Positions 26,253 to 36,314 are shown, counted from the first letter of the stretch. The stretch: DNA of 64,000 bases from Pseudomonas bubulae (GCF_900618535.1 NZ_UYJA01000001.1:1-64000); one strand, 5' to 3'. Numbers and translations are program-made. Notes: generated by a model from the sequence alone, not told the origin.

Positions 26253-27020
26253 ATGCAAATCGAAAACAAGGTTTTTATCGTCACCGGTGGTGCATCGGGG
26301 CTGGGTGCCGCCACGGCGCACATGCTGGTCAAGGCAGGTGCCAAAGTGATGCTGGTGGACCTGAACGCCGAAGCAGTGGCCGCCCAGGCCCTGGCGTTGG
26401 GCGAGCAGGCGCGCAGCGCTGTGGCGGACATCAGCCAGGCAGATGCCGCCCAGGCGGCCGTGGCCGCTACAGTGGCCGCCTTTGGCGCGGTCAACGGGCT
26501 GGTCAACTGTGCCGGCATTGTGCGCGGTGAAAAGATCCTCGGTAAAAACGGCCCCCATGGGCTGGACACATTCAGCCAGGTGATCAACGTCAACCTGATT
26601 GGCAGCTTCAACATGTTGCGTCTGGCTGCAGCGGCGATTGCCGAAACCACTGCCGATGCCGAGGGCGAGCGCGGGGTGATCATCAACACGGCTTCGGTCG
26701 CGGCATTCGACGGTCAGATCGGTCAGGCAGCTTATGCCGCATCCAAGGGCGCGATTGCCAGTCTGACCTTGCCTGCAGCCCGTGAACTGGCACGCTTCGG
26801 CATTCGGGTAATGACCATCGCCCCGGGTATTTTTGAAACCCCGATGATGGCTGGCATGACGCCTGAAGTGCGTGCATCGCTGGCCGCCGGTGTGCCATTT
26901 CCACCACGCTTGGGCAAGCCTGACGAGTACGCCTCGCTGGTGCGTCAGATTATTGAAAACAGCATGCTCAATGGTGAGGTGATCCGACTCGACGGTGCCT
27001 TGCGCATGGCCGCGAAATAA
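26253..27020 (+). CDS. fadB2x: Type II 3-hydroxyacyl-CoA dehydrogenase (SDR; FadB2x-like)
   Basis: 255 residues of the classical SDR family with TGGASGLGAATA near residue 11, and TASVAAFDGQIGQAAYAASKGAIASL holding the catalytic Tyr-x3-Lys. The segment FGIRVMTIAPGIFETPMM is typical of type II (HSD10-like) 3-hydroxyacyl-CoA dehydrogenases, which oxidise 3-hydroxyacyl-CoA with NAD+. It sits between the ligase and the thiolase, completing the third step of the cycle. Confidence 0.87.
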   Translation: MQIENKVFIVTGGASGLGAATAHMLVKAGAKVMLVDLNAEAVAAQALALGEQARSAVADISQADAAQAAVAATVAAFGAVNGLVNCAGIVRGEKILGKNGPHGLDTFSQVINVNLIGSFNMLRLAAAAIAETTADAEGERGVIINTASVAAFDGQIGQAAYAASKGAIASLTLPAARELARFGIRVMTIAPGIFETPMMAGMTPEVRASLAAGVPFPPRLGKPDEYASLVRQIIENSMLNGEVIRLDGALRMAAK

Positions 27021-27030
27021 GAGGTGAGAT

Positions 27031-28224
27031 ATGACAATCAGCAATGATCCGGTTGTAATCGTAAGTGCTGCGCGTACGCCCATGGGCGGCTTTCAGGGGG
27101 ACTTCAAGGGCCTGACCGCGCCGCAACTGGGCGCTGCGGCGATCCGTGCAGCGGTTGAACGCGCGGGTGTTGCTGCCGATGGTGTGCAAGAAGTGTTGTT
27201 TGGCTGTGTGCTGTCGGCAGGCATCGGCCAGGCACCTGCCCGTCAGGCCGCCCTGGGGGCCGGGCTGGACAAGGGTACCCGTTGCACCACACTGAACAAG
27301 ATGTGCGGCTCGGGCATGGAAGCGGCCATTCTTGGGCACGACAGGCTGCTGGCCGGCAGTGCCGATGTGGTGGTGGCAGGGGGCATGGAGAGCATGTCCA
27401 ATGCGCCATACCTGCTTGATCGCGCCCGCAGCGGTTACCGCATGGGCCATGGCCGGGTGCTGGATCACATGTTCCTCGACGGCCTGGAAGACGCCTATGA
27501 CCGTGGCCGCCTGATGGGGACTTTTGCCGAAGACTGCGCCCAGAATCACGGTTTTACCCGTGAAGCTCAGGATGCATTTGCCGTGGCCTCCCTGACCCGT
27601 GCGCAGCAGGCCATCAAGGACGGCAGTTTTAGCAGCGAGATCGTCCCGGTGCAGGTGACCGTGGGTAAAGAGCAGCGCCTGATCAGTGATGACGAGCAGC
27701 CGCCCAAGGCCAATCTGGCAAAAATTCCAACCCTGAAACCGGCGTTCCGCGAGGGCGGTACGGTGACGGCGGCCAACTCCAGCTCGATTTCCGACGGTGC
27801 GGCGGCGCTGGTACTGATGCGTCGCAGCGAAGCGCAAAGACGTGGCCTCAAGCCGTTGGCGGTTATCCACGGCCACGCCGCCTTTGCCGATGAGCCGGGG
27901 TTGTTTCCGACTGCACCGGTGGGGGCAATCAAGCGCCTGATGAGCAGCACTGGCTGGGATCTGAATCAGGTCGATCTGTTTGAAATCAACGAAGCCTTCG
28001 CTGTGGTCAGCCTGGTAACCATGACTGAGCTGGATATCCCCCACAGCAAGGTCAATATCTACGGCGGCGCCTGTGCGCTGGGGCATCCGATTGGGGCTTC
28101 GGGTGCGCGAATATTGGTGACTTTGCTCTCGGCATTGCGCCAGCAAAAGGCTACACGCGGTGTTGCCGCCATCTGCATCGGCGGCGGTGAAGCCACGGCA
28201 ATTGCCGTGGAATGTCTGTATTAA
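27031..28224 (+). CDS. fadAx: Acetyl-CoA acyltransferase (thiolase; FadAx-like)
   Basis: 397 residues with an intact thiolase active site: nucleophile Cys92 in [19 protein letters not shown], the [10 protein letters not shown] histidine motif and the C-terminal AICIGGGEA with its second cysteine. It cleaves 3-ketoacyl-CoA to acetyl-CoA and a shortened acyl-CoA. GAGGTG lies upstream of the ATG, 10 bases after the SDR stop. In contrast to the 15040 gene, all thiolase residues are retained. Confidence 0.93.
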   Translation: MTISNDPVVIVSAARTPMGGFQGDFKGLTAPQLGAAAIRAAVERAGVAADGVQEVLFGCVLSAGIGQAPARQAALGAGLDKGTRCTTLNKMCGSGMEAAILGHDRLLAGSADVVVAGGMESMSNAPYLLDRARSGYRMGHGRVLDHMFLDGLEDAYDRGRLMGTFAEDCAQNHGFTREAQDAFAVASLTRAQQAIKDGSFSSEIVPVQVTVGKEQRLISDDEQPPKANLAKIPTLKPAFREGGTVTAANSSSISDGAAALVLMRRSEAQRRGLKPLAVIHGHAAFADEPGLFPTAPVGAIKRLMSSTGWDLNQVDLFEINEAFAVVSLVTMTELDIPHSKVNIYGGACALGHPIGASGARILVTLLSALRQQKATRGVAAICIGGGEATAIAVECLY

Positions 28225-28233
28225 GGATTTTGT

Positions 28234-29361
28234 ATGCTGCCTACACCCGAACAATTACAAATACGCGAAGCAGCCCGAGAGTTTGCCCAGGAACGCCTCA
28301 AACCCTTTGCCGCCGAGTGGGACAAGCAGCATCGGTTTCCTCGTGAGGCAATTGCCGAGATGGCTCAATTGGGATTTTTCGGCATGCTGGTGCCCGAGGA
28401 GTGGGGCGGTTGTGACACGGGTTATCAGGCCTATGCCATGGCCCTTGAAGAAGTCGCCGCCGGTGACGGCTCGTGCTCCACGATCATGAGCGTGCATAAC
28501 TCGGTGGGTTGCGTGCCGATTCTCAAATACGGCAGCGAGGCGCAAAAACAGCAATTTCTGATCCCCCTGGCCAGCGGTGAAATGCTCGGCGCGTTTGCCC
28601 TCACCGAGCCGCAGGCCGGCTCCGATGCCAGTGACCTGAAAACCCGAGCCCGCCGCGAAGGCGATCATTACATTCTCAATGGCTGCAAGCAGTTCATTAC
28701 CTCAGGGCAAAACGCCGGAGTGGCGATCGTGTTTGCGGTGACGGATCCGGCGGCGGGCAAGCGTGGCATTACCGCATTTATCGTACCCACGGATACTCCG
28801 GGTTACAGCGTGGCCCGGGTTGAAGACAAACTGGGGCAGCATGCATCGGACACCTGCCAGATTCTGTTTACTGACCTGAAGATACCGGTGGCCAACCGCC
28901 TGGGCGAAGAGGGGCAAGGCTACAAGATTGCCCTGGGCAACCTGGAAGGCGGGCGCATCGGTATTGCCGCACAAGCCGTAGGCATGGCCCGTGCAGCCTT
29001 TGAAGCGGCCCGCGACTATGCCCGCGAACGCGTGACCTTTGGCCAGCCCCTGGTGGAGCATCAGGCGGTGGCGTTTCGCCTGGCCGATATGTCGACGGAA
29101 ATCGCCGTCGCCCGGCAGATGGTCCATTACGCTGCGGCACTGCGTGACAGTGGGCAATCGGCGCTGGTCGAGGCCTCGCAAGCCAAGCTGTTTGCATCGG
29201 AAATGGCCGAGCGCGTGTGCTCCAAGGCGTTGCAAACCCTGGGCGGTTATGGCTATTTGAGCGACTTCCCGCTGGAAAGGATCTACCGCGATGTGCGGGT
29301 GTGCCAGATCTATGAAGGCACCAGTGATATTCAGCGCATGGTCATTTCGCGCAATCTTTGA
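28234..29361 (+). CDS. Acyl-CoA dehydrogenase, short-chain type
   Basis: 375 residues of a complete homotetramer-type [56 protein letters not shown], the catalytic-Glu region [18 protein letters not shown] and [16 protein letters not shown]. The position matches the PP_2216 gene of P. putida, remembered as a short-chain-specific enzyme. It forms enoyl-CoA, passing electrons to ETF. It starts 9 bases after the thiolase stop. Confidence 0.9.
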   Translation: MLPTPEQLQIREAAREFAQERLKPFAAEWDKQHRFPREAIAEMAQLGFFGMLVPEEWGGCDTGYQAYAMALEEVAAGDGSCSTIMSVHNSVGCVPILKYGSEAQKQQFLIPLASGEMLGAFALTEPQAGSDASDLKTRARREGDHYILNGCKQFITSGQNAGVAIVFAVTDPAAGKRGITAFIVPTDTPGYSVARVEDKLGQHASDTCQILFTDLKIPVANRLGEEGQGYKIALGNLEGGRIGIAAQAVGMARAAFEAARDYARERVTFGQPLVEHQAVAFRLADMSTEIAVARQMVHYAAALRDSGQSALVEASQAKLFASEMAERVCSKALQTLGGYGYLSDFPLERIYRDVRVCQIYEGTSDIQRMVISRNL

Positions 29362-29377
29362 ATCGAGGACATTAGCG

Positions 29378-30151
29378 ATGAGCTACGAAACCATTCTGTT
29401 GGACATCCATGGGCAAGTGGGCCTGATTACCCTGAACCGGCCCCAGGCGCTGAATGCTCTGAATGCGCAATTGATCCGCGAAGTAAACCACGCGCTGGAC
29501 AGCCTGGAAGCCGATAACGGGATTGGCTGTATCGTTATCACCGGCTCGAAGAAATCCTTTGCTGCCGGTGCGGACATCAAGGAGATGGCCGACCTGAGCT
29601 ACCCGCAAATTTATCTTGATGACCTGTTTTCCGACAGCGACCGTGTGGCGGCCAGGCGCAAGCCGATTATTGCTGCAGTCGCGGGTTTTGCCCTGGGTGG
29701 CGGTTGTGAACTGGCAATGATGTGTGACTTTATTCTGGCCGGGGACAACGCCAAATTCGGCCAGCCTGAAATCAACCTGGGGGTGTTGCCGGGCATGGGC
29801 GGCACACAGCGCCTTACCCGTGCGGTGGGCAAGGCCAAGGCCATGGAAATGTGCCTGAGCGGGCGTTTGATAGGCGCAGAAGAGGCGGAACGTTCGGGGT
29901 TGGTGGCCCGTGTGGTGCCGGTGGATGAATTGCTCGACGAAGCGCTGAAGGTAGCGGCCACCATTGCCAAAAAGTCCCTGCCGGTGCTGATGCAGACCAA
30001 GGAATGCGTCAACCGTGCCTTTGAGGTGAACCTGGCTGAAGGTGTGCGTTTCGAGCGTCGGGTATTCCACGCCTTGTTCGCCACACAGGACCAGAAGGAA
30101 GGCATGGCGGCGTTTGTTGAAAAACGCGAGGCGCAGTTCAAGAACCAATAA
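29378..30151 (+). CDS. fadB1x: Enoyl-CoA hydratase (FadB1x-like)
   Basis: 257 residues of a crotonase. [17 protein letters not shown] supplies the oxyanion hole, and [38 protein letters not shown] region contains the two catalytic glutamates of true hydratases. GAGG lies 9 bases before the ATG. It closes the five-gene beta-oxidation set; a REP element follows 16 bases after the stop. Confidence 0.9.
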   Translation: MSYETILLDIHGQVGLITLNRPQALNALNAQLIREVNHALDSLEADNGIGCIVITGSKKSFAAGADIKEMADLSYPQIYLDDLFSDSDRVAARRKPIIAAVAGFALGGGCELAMMCDFILAGDNAKFGQPEINLGVLPGMGGTQRLTRAVGKAKAMEMCLSGRLIGAEEAERSGLVARVVPVDELLDEALKVAATIAKKSLPVLMQTKECVNRAFEVNLAEGVRFERRVFHALFATQDQKEGMAAFVEKREAQFKNQ

Positions 30152-30167
30152 CTGCACATGCCTCTAT

Positions 30168-30252
30168 GTGGGAGCGGGCTTGCTCGCGATAGCCTCAACT
30201 CGGTGTGTGAGAAGCACCGAGCCGCCTGCATCGCGAGCAAGCCCGCTCCCAC
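30168..30252. repeat. REP-type inverted repeat (REPIN)
   Basis: Perfect 23-base inverted arms at 30168-30190 and 30230-30252, with the same GCGGGCTTGCTCGCGAT core as the element at 145-223. It fills the gap between two convergent genes and may also limit read-through between them. Confidence 0.9.
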
Positions 30253-30269
30253 TGGTTTTGAGCCAGTTT

Positions 30270-31421
30270 CTAAAGCAGGTAATTCTTCAACTCCCGCGCA
30301 ATCACCATGCGCTGAATCTCGCTCGACCCTTCATAAATCTGGGTAATCCGCGCATCGCGGTAGTAGCGCTCCACCGGATAGTCTTCAAGGTAGCCATAGC
30401 CACCGTGGATCTGGATGGCTTTGGAACACACATACTCGGCCATTTCCGAAGCAAACAGTTTGGCTTGCGAAGCTTCTGACAGACAGGGCTTGCCCGCGCT
30501 GCGCAGGCGCGCCGCATGCAGGATCAGCAGGCGTGCCGCATTGATGCGGGTTTGCATGTCGGCGAGCATATTGGCCACGCTCTGGTGCTCAATGATCGCC
30601 TTGTCAAATTGCACCCGGTCACGGGCGTAACCCAGTGCTGCCTCGAAGGCCGCACGGGCGATGCCCAATGCCTGGGCGCCAATGCCGATTCGCCCGCCTT
30701 CCAGGTTGGCCAGGGCAATGGCCAGCCCCTTGCCGCGCTCGCCGAGCATATTGGCTTCAGGCACGCTGCAGCTGTTGAGGGTTACCGCGCAGGTGTCCGA
30801 GGCGCGGATGCCCATTTTGTGTTCGGTGCGGTCGACAATAAAACCGGGGGTGGCGGTGGGTACCAAAAACGCCGAAATGCCTTTTTTGCCCAGATCAGGG
30901 TCGGTTACCGCAAAGACAATGGCCAGTTTGGCGCGCTTGCCATTGCTGACAAACTGCTTGGCACCGGTAATCACCCATTGACCGTCACGCAACTCGGCGC
31001 GGGTGCGCAGGTTATGGGCCTCGGAGCCGGCCTGGGGCTCGGTCAGACAAAAGCAGGCGATGGTCTGGCCGCTGGCCAGCTCCGCCAGCCAGGTCTGTTT
31101 TTGCTCCTCGCTGCCGTATTTCAGTATCGGCCCGCAGCCCACCGAATTGTGGATGCTCATCAGGGCGCCGGTAGCGGCATCGCCCGCTGAGATTTCTTCC
31201 ACGGCCAGGGCGTAGGCGACGTAGTCGACATAGGTGCCGCCCCATTCCTCCGGCACCACCATGCCCAGCAACCCCAGTTCGCCAAGCTTGGCCACCAGCG
31301 CGTCGTCGATCCAGCCGGCTTTTTCCCAGGCCTGGGCATGGGGGGCGATTTCACGCCGGGCAAAGTCGCGAGCCATGTCGCGGATCATCACTTGTTCTTC
31401 GCTCAGTTCGATGTCTTGCAT
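30270..31421 (-). CDS. Acyl-CoA dehydrogenase
   Basis: 383 residues starting [22 protein letters not shown]. It has [76 protein letters not shown] and [16 protein letters not shown]. It follows the HIBCH-like gene by 3 bases in one operon. Such a pairing is found near valine-catabolism genes in pseudomonads, so a branched-chain (isobutyryl-CoA type) dehydrogenase is plausible but not proven. Confidence 0.87.
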   Translation of the reverse strand: MQDIELSEEQVMIRDMARDFARREIAPHAQAWEKAGWIDDALVAKLGELGLLGMVVPEEWGGTYVDYVAYALAVEEISAGDAATGALMSIHNSVGCGPILKYGSEEQKQTWLAELASGQTIACFCLTEPQAGSEAHNLRTRAELRDGQWVITGAKQFVSNGKRAKLAIVFAVTDPDLGKKGISAFLVPTATPGFIVDRTEHKMGIRASDTCAVTLNSCSVPEANMLGERGKGLAIALANLEGGRIGIGAQALGIARAAFEAALGYARDRVQFDKAIIEHQSVANMLADMQTRINAARLLILHAARLRSAGKPCLSEASQAKLFASEMAEYVCSKAIQIHGGYGYLEDYPVERYYRDARITQIYEGSSEIQRMVIARELKNYLL

Positions 31422-31424
31422 GGC

Positions 31425-32531
31425 TCAGGCTCCCTTGGCGTTGAATGCGGTGAAGAAACTGGCGACATGGGCTGGATCCAGTGCATCCAGGCTGGGCGGG
31501 TTCCACTGCGGTTTCTTGTCCTTGTCGATAATCAATGCACGCACGCCTTCCATCAGGTCGCCGCGATCAAACCACTGGCGATCCAGGTGCAGTTCCAGGG
31601 CGAAGCATTGCTCAAGGGGCAGCGCTCGGCCACGGCGCAGCATTTCTAGGGTCACGGCCATCGCCAGCGGCGAGCGGGTTTGCAACAAGTCGGCGTTTTC
31701 ATTGGCCCAGTCGCGAGTTTCCGGGGCTATGACAGCGCGCAGATGAGCGATAATCCGTGGCATGTCGACCTGGGCGAAAACGCTGTCAATCAGCGGGCGC
31801 AACCTGGCCAGCGGTGGGTCGGGCAATACGGTTACGGCGAATCGGGCTACCAGCGCGGTCAGGTCATCGATAGGGGATTTTTGCCAGTTGAGGCTGTCGA
31901 GGCCCTTGTCCAGTTCAGGCAGTGCGGTGCTTTCCAGATAGCCGTCAGCAAGCCCGCAGTACAAGGCATCGGCAGCGCGGATTTGGACCCCGCTGACGCC
32001 CAGGTAAGTGCCCAACTGACCTGGCGTTCGGGTCAGGAAGTAGCTACCGCCAACGTCAGGAAAATAACCGATGCCCACTTCCGGCATCGCCAATTTGCTG
32101 CGCTCGGTAACCAGGCGCAGATCCGCGCCTTGCACCAGGCCCATGCCGCCGCCGAGAACGAAGCCGTCCATCAAGGCCACAACGGGTTTGGGGTAGCGGT
32201 GCAGGGTCAGGTCGAGGGCATATTCCTCTTCAAAGAACAGGGTATGCAGGGTGTCGTTGTTTTGATAGCTGTCGTACAGCGAGCGTATATCTCCGCCCGC
32301 GCAGAAGGCTTTTTCGCCCGCGCCACGCAGTACCACGGCCTTGACTTGCGGGTCTTCGACCCAGGCATCGAGTTGCTGCTGGAGGCTGCGGACCATTTCA
32401 AGATTGATGGCATTGAGTCCGCCTGGGCGGTTCAAGGTCAGGTGGCCAATATGGTTGCGGACCTCGGCCAGAACGGTGCTTTGCAGCTGCGCGATATCCG
32501 GTGTCGGTGAGGAGGAAACCTGAGCAGTCAT
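31425..32531 (-). CDS. Enoyl-CoA hydratase/isomerase family, 3-hydroxyisobutyryl-CoA hydrolase-like
   Basis: 368 residues, about 100 longer than ordinary hydratases, the usual length of 3-hydroxyisobutyryl-CoA hydrolases. Markers are GAGEKAFCAGGDIRSLYDS, PKPVVALMDGFVLGGGMGL, TERSKLAMPEVGIGYFPDVGG and the C-terminal SPLAMAVTLEML and ALELHLDRQWFDRGDLMEGVRALI segments. It would release 3-hydroxyisobutyrate in valine breakdown. The start is the ATG at 32531 with GGGAG upstream; the GTG three bases earlier is less likely. Confidence 0.85.
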   Translation of the reverse strand: MTAQVSSSPTPDIAQLQSTVLAEVRNHIGHLTLNRPGGLNAINLEMVRSLQQQLDAWVEDPQVKAVVLRGAGEKAFCAGGDIRSLYDSYQNNDTLHTLFFEEEYALDLTLHRYPKPVVALMDGFVLGGGMGLVQGADLRLVTERSKLAMPEVGIGYFPDVGGSYFLTRTPGQLGTYLGVSGVQIRAADALYCGLADGYLESTALPELDKGLDSLNWQKSPIDDLTALVARFAVTVLPDPPLARLRPLIDSVFAQVDMPRIIAHLRAVIAPETRDWANENADLLQTRSPLAMAVTLEMLRRGRALPLEQCFALELHLDRQWFDRGDLMEGVRALIIDKDKKPQWNPPSLDALDPAHVASFFTAFNAKGA

Positions 32532-32565
32532 CACTAACTCCCTGCTTTATATTATTTTTAAGGGG

Positions 32566-32579
32566 GTTCACGGGTGAAC
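32566..32579. promoter_or_regulatory. Palindrome, possible operator upstream of the HIBCH-like/ACAD operon
   Basis: GTTCAC and GTGAAC are exact inverted arms around GG, about 35 bases before the start codon of the minus-strand operon. A 10-base palindrome GCAAATTTGC (32599-32608) lies further upstream. Either could bind a regulator; nothing identifies which one. Confidence 0.4.
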
Positions 32580-32614
32580 GATAACCGATGCTAACAGTGC
32601 AAATTTGCCCATTA

Positions 32615-32637
32615 CAACCCTGATAAGTGCAGGGTTG
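32615..32637. other. Inverted repeat downstream of 3-hydroxybutyrate dehydrogenase gene
   Basis: CAACCCTG and CAGGGTTG are 8-base inverted arms around 7 bases. It lies about 40 bases past the stop of the gene at 32679 on the minus strand. No T run follows, so it may be a weak terminator, an operator for the next operon, or an mRNA-end hairpin. Confidence 0.4.
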
Positions 32638-32678
32638 CTGTGCATTTTTGCATATTGGGCGTGCAGCAATGCGCGATC

Positions 32679-33449
32679 TTATTGCGCCAGCCAGCCACCA
32701 TCGACATTCCATGCCGCGCCCCGTACCTGACTGCCAGCCTCACTGCATAAAAACAGCACCAGCTCGCCCAGTTGCGGCGGGGTGACGAATTCCAGCGAAG
32801 GTTGTTTTTCGGCCAACAGGTCGTGCTGCGCCTGATAGGGGTCAATGCCCTGGCTGATGCGCTGATCAATCTGTTTTTGCACCAGCGGCGTCAGCACCCA
32901 GCCCGGGCAAATGGCGTTGCAGGTGATATTGCTGGTGGCGGTTTCCAGGCCCACCACTTTGCTCAGGCCGATTACCCCGTGCTTGGCGGCGACATAGGCG
33001 GCCTTGCCGACCGAGCCCACCAGGCCATGAACCGAGGCAATATTGACGATGCGCCCCCAGCCGCGCTTGCGCATGCCGGGCAGGGTGAGGCGGGTGCTGT
33101 GGAACACGCTGGACAGGTTAATGGCGATGATCGAATCCCAGCGCTCTACCGGGAACTCTTCGACGCTGGCTACATGCTGAATGCCTGCATTGTTGACCAG
33201 GATGTCGACGCCGCCGAATTCGCGCTCGGCATAATCGATCATGTCGGCGATCTGCGCCGGGTCGCTGACATCTGCGGGGTGGTGACCTACCCTGACGCCG
33301 AACTGTTCGACTTCGGCAATCACTTTGGCCGGATCGCCAAAACCGTTGAGGATCAGGTTGGCTCCGGCCTTGGCCAGGCTCAATGCGATACCCAGGCCGA
33401 TGCCGCTGGTGGAGCCGGTAACCAATGCAGTTTTACCTGTAAGGCTCAT
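32679..33449 (-). CDS. hbdH: D-3-hydroxybutyrate dehydrogenase
   Basis: 256 residues of the SDR family with TGSTSGIGLGIA (11-22), NNAG (87-90) and catalytic Ser139, Tyr152 and Lys156. Segments NIASVHGLVGSVGKAAYVAAKHG and ICPGWVLTPLVQKQI are characteristic of bacterial 3-hydroxybutyrate dehydrogenases, which interconvert D-3-hydroxybutyrate and acetoacetate with NAD. GAGGAA precedes the ATG by 8 bases. It stands alone between short intergenic regions and complements the neighbouring short-chain acyl-CoA genes. Confidence 0.88.
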   Translation of the reverse strand: MSLTGKTALVTGSTSGIGLGIALSLAKAGANLILNGFGDPAKVIAEVEQFGVRVGHHPADVSDPAQIADMIDYAEREFGGVDILVNNAGIQHVASVEEFPVERWDSIIAINLSSVFHSTRLTLPGMRKRGWGRIVNIASVHGLVGSVGKAAYVAAKHGVIGLSKVVGLETATSNITCNAICPGWVLTPLVQKQIDQRISQGIDPYQAQHDLLAEKQPSLEFVTPPQLGELVLFLCSEAGSQVRGAAWNVDGGWLAQ

Positions 33450-33572
33450 GATCAATTCCTCGGATGAGTCACGACGGATTCGTGAATGAGGAAACGTAGC
33501 ACGGGGATTTGCCGTTGCCCAAACGAAACGACCCGCCAAAAGGCGGGCCGTCTTCACGCAGCGCGCAGAGGA

Positions 33573-33854
33573 TCAGTCCTGGCGGCTGGTGACTTCCAGC
33601 AGGTGGTAGCCAAACTGGGTTTTAACCGGGCCTTGCACCACGTTGATTGGCGCGCTGAACACGACAGTGTCGAATTCTTTAACCATTTGGCCCGGGCCGA
33701 AAGAGCCCAGATCGCCGCCCTGACGGCTGGACGGGCAAGAAGAATTGGCCTTGGCAACTTCGGCGAAATCAGCGCCGCCTTCGATTTGGGCTTTCAGTTC
33801 GTTGCACTTGTCTTCGGTGGCAACCAGGATATGACGGGCAGTGGCTTTGGCCAT
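33573..33854 (-). CDS. ppiC: Parvulin-type peptidyl-prolyl cis-trans isomerase PpiC
   Basis: A 93-residue single parvulin domain without signal peptide. ATARHILVATEDKCNEL, DFAEVAKANSSCPSSRQGGDLGSFGPGQMVKEFD and PVKTQFGYHLLEVTSRQD are the expected active-site and closing segments. It is the size of cytoplasmic E. coli PpiC/Par10. A GGAGT site lies close upstream of the start. It assists prolyl isomerisation during folding. Confidence 0.95.
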   Translation of the reverse strand: MAKATARHILVATEDKCNELKAQIEGGADFAEVAKANSSCPSSRQGGDLGSFGPGQMVKEFDTVVFSAPINVVQGPVKTQFGYHLLEVTSRQD

Positions 33855-33960
33855 GAGGGTGTACTCCTTTCAAGAAAGTGCCGAGCCTACCGGATTCAGT
33901 AGGGTTTTTCTCGGCAAAAAGTGCGCTTAGCTATATTTCGTTGCGGGTTTGCCGGTGGGC

Positions 33961-34842
33961 TTATGCTCCCGCTGCCTTTAGTCGTCTGGCGTGATCGAGG
34001 TAATGGGCGACAGGGTCAATGCGTGTGCGGTTCATTCTGGCCAGGTGATTGATGGTGTCCAAGTGGTCCATTGCATAGTCCGAGCCGATCACATGGCCCA
34101 GATGCGAGCTGAAACGTCCGACCAGCCCGTCGTTCTGTTTGCTCTCGCGGGTAAAGAAACTGCCAAAGATGCGGCAGGCATTGTGTAGAGGGTCGAGCAG
34201 ATTTAGCGACTCCGACAACCGTGAGCCCTTGATGATGCCGCTCCATGAGTAATAAAGAACGTCATTGACCTGCTCGGGGCCCATGCCGCCCCATGTGGCG
34301 GGCAGGCCCTGGGGGTATTTCAGGTTGAAGGCGGCAACGCCTTCGGTGGTCAGCGCGTTGAGGGCTTCAAGGGCGTGTTGCGGTAATTGCCGGTGGCCGG
34401 TGATCGCGGACAGGAAACTGGAAAACGAGGTGGTCAGGGCGGCGGCGACGGTTTCGGGGAGCGATCCGGGCACGAAGGCCTGGCGCAAGCGGTCTGCTGC
34501 TTCGGAGCCATGATTCGGTCCGCTGACGGAGGTGACGGAGGCGATCAGAAGGGGGGCCACGGCTGCCGCATAGCGGGCTGTCAGGGCACCCTGGCTGTGG
34601 CCGATCAGGTTGACCCGTGTTGCCCCGGTGCGCGAGCAAACCCCGCGTATGTATTCAAGCAGCTGCTCGCCCCGGGTCTCGTTGTTGTTGGCGGCCGAGA
34701 TGATCGGTACGAAAACCCGGGCGCCCGATCCGCCGAGCGCTTGCTTGATGCCTTTGAAGTAGTTGAATGGGCCTATGCGGCCGAAACCGAAGAGGCCGTG
34801 TACCAGTAATATCGGATACTTGGTATTGGCTGAGTCGTCCAT
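33961..34842 (-). CDS. Triacylglycerol lipase, family I.1 type (P. fragi-like)
   Basis: 293 residues starting [24 protein letters not shown]. The nucleophile elbow is GHSQG with Ser83; the oxyanion region is HGLFG, and candidates for Asp and His lie in [10 protein letters not shown] and MDHLDTINH. Overall it closely resembles, from memory, the P. fragi lipase and lacks an obvious signal peptide, as that enzyme does. No lipase foldase (lif) gene is adjacent. It hydrolyses triglycerides; how it leaves the cell is unclear. Confidence 0.9.
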   Translation of the reverse strand: MDDSANTKYPILLVHGLFGFGRIGPFNYFKGIKQALGGSGARVFVPIISAANNNETRGEQLLEYIRGVCSRTGATRVNLIGHSQGALTARYAAAVAPLLIASVTSVSGPNHGSEAADRLRQAFVPGSLPETVAAALTTSFSSFLSAITGHRQLPQHALEALNALTTEGVAAFNLKYPQGLPATWGGMGPEQVNDVLYYSWSGIIKGSRLSESLNLLDPLHNACRIFGSFFTRESKQNDGLVGRFSSHLGHVIGSDYAMDHLDTINHLARMNRTRIDPVAHYLDHARRLKAAGA

Positions 34843-34951
34843 GGGCTATTTTCCAGGTGTTTTTGAACCATAAAAACACCTTAGTCGATACCGGCTTCGC
34901 GCAACCGTAGGCATTGTCCCTGGTTGCGCTGCGGTTTGCCGAACGCGTCTG

Positions 34952-36040
34952 TCAGGCGATGGCCTTGGCGGTGTGGCGCTGTGTTTGCAACTGATGTGCG
35001 GCGTTACGCAGCAGTTGCTCGGTCGCGTCCCAGCCCAGGCAGCCATCGGTCACCGAGACCCCGTAGCGCATGTTTGCACCCAGGGACTGGCAGCCTTCGA
35101 ACAGATGGCTTTCGAGCATCATGCCGATCAGCGAGTGATCGCCGGCAAGACGTTGTTCAAGCACATCATTGAAGACTTGCGGCTGGCGCAGCGGGTCTTT
35201 GCCACTGTTGGCGTGGCTGCAATCGACCATCATGCGGGCCGGGATGGCGGACTTCTCAAGCCCTGCACGAGCCTTGGCGACGTTGGCGCGGTCGTAGTTG
35301 GGACCGCTGTGGCCGCCGCGCAACACCAGATGGGTGTCGGGATTGCCACGGGTCTCGACGATTGCCGGGTGGCCCTGGCTGTCGATGCCGAAGTGACGAT
35401 GGCTGTGGGCGGCGGAACGCATGGCGTCGCAGGCAATGGCCACGCCGCCGTCGGTGCCGTTCTTGAAGCCCACCGGCAAATCAAGCCCGCTGGCCATTTC
35501 GCGGTGGATTTGCGATTCCGTGGTGCGGGCGCCAATAGCTACCCAGCCCAGCAAGTCGTCGAAGTAGCCGGCGGCGATGGGTTGCAATAGCTCGGTGGCG
35601 ACCGGCAGGCCCATGCGCAGCATCTCCAGCATCAATTCGCGCGAAAGGGTCAGGCCGTGGGCCATGTCATCGCTGCCGTCCAGGTGCGGGTCGTAGGCCA
35701 GGCCTTTCCAGCCCACGGTGGTGCGCGGTTTTTCAATGTAAGCACGCATTACCAGCAGCATGTCGTCGCGCACATCATGGGCGAGGGCAGCCAGGTTGCT
35801 GGCGTATTCCAGGGCGGCGACGGGATCGTGGATGGAGCAGGGGCCGACCACCACCAGTAAACGGGAGTCTTCACCGTCAAGGATGGCGCGAATGGCCTGG
35901 CGCTGGCTGCTGATCTGGACGCGCAGGGCATCGCTGAGGGGCAGTTGCTGTTTGAGTTGTGCTGCCGTGGGCAGGCGACGGGTCGTCACCGGGGCAGATA
36001 CGGCGTGTACGGTTGGCAGGGCGGATACGGATGCGTTCAT
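34952..36040 (-). CDS. 3-deoxy-7-phosphoheptulonate (DAHP) synthase, class I
   Basis: 362 residues of the AroF/G/H family, first enzyme of aromatic amino acid synthesis (PEP + erythrose-4-phosphate to DAHP). Active-site segments GPCSIHD, IEKPRTTVGWKG, GARTTESQIHREMASGL, GFKNGTDG, RGGHSGPNYD and VDCSHANSGK are intact. The ATG at 36040 follows AGGAA. Upstream on the same transcript lie two small aromatic-rich ORFs and a terminator, so expression is likely controlled by attenuation. Which amino acid inhibits the enzyme cannot be read here. Confidence 0.93.
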   Translation of the reverse strand: MNASVSALPTVHAVSAPVTTRRLPTAAQLKQQLPLSDALRVQISSQRQAIRAILDGEDSRLLVVVGPCSIHDPVAALEYASNLAALAHDVRDDMLLVMRAYIEKPRTTVGWKGLAYDPHLDGSDDMAHGLTLSRELMLEMLRMGLPVATELLQPIAAGYFDDLLGWVAIGARTTESQIHREMASGLDLPVGFKNGTDGGVAIACDAMRSAAHSHRHFGIDSQGHPAIVETRGNPDTHLVLRGGHSGPNYDRANVAKARAGLEKSAIPARMMVDCSHANSGKDPLRQPQVFNDVLEQRLAGDHSLIGMMLESHLFEGCQSLGANMRYGVSVTDGCLGWDATEQLLRNAAHQLQTQRHTAKAIA

Positions 36041-36087
36041 GGTTCGGGCTTCCTGGGCAGGCGGCGGGTTGTCCCGCGCGCTCAGCC

Positions 36088-36240
36088 CTAGTGGGGTGTT
36101 CGACAATTGGCCAGACTGGCTGTAAGTACGTGCGTGCCACCAATGTGGGTCCGTTCGGAGGCGGCAGGCTGTCCCGAACGGCGGCTGATAAATCGCCATG
36201 CAGTGCAAAGGTCGAAACGGTAATAAGTGGCGTAGTTCAT
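36088..36240 (-). CDS. Small aromatic-rich ORF between attenuator and DAHP synthase
   Basis: A 50-codon ORF starting ATG at 36240 with GAGGAT about 8 bases upstream. It begins MNYATYYRFDLCTAWRFIS and so has four aromatic residues in the first nine and more at Trp15 and Phe17. It ends 47 bases before the DAHP synthase start. It lies downstream of the leader terminator, so it is translated only on read-through transcripts. It could be a second regulatory peptide or a translational coupling element; no family is recognised. An 8-base stem (CCGTTCGG/CCGAACGG) can form within it. Confidence 0.55.
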   Translation of the reverse strand: MNYATYYRFDLCTAWRFISRRSGQPAASERTHIGGTHVLTASLANCRTPH

Positions 36241-36276
36241 GGGGTAAATCCTCAATTCAAGAAAATGTCAGGGGCC

Positions 36277-36314
36277 AAAAAAACAAAACCCCCGGTCGGG
36301 AAGCCGACCGGGGG
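36277..36314 (-). terminator. Rho-independent attenuator terminator upstream of DAHP synthase
   Basis: Read on the minus strand, CCCCCGGTCGG (36314-36304) pairs with CCGACCGGGGG (36299-36289) as an 11-bp stem with a 4-base loop, followed by a T-rich tract TTTTGTTTTTTT (36288-36277). It lies between the leader peptide and the DAHP synthase gene and so can stop transcription before the enzyme is made. Confidence 0.9.
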
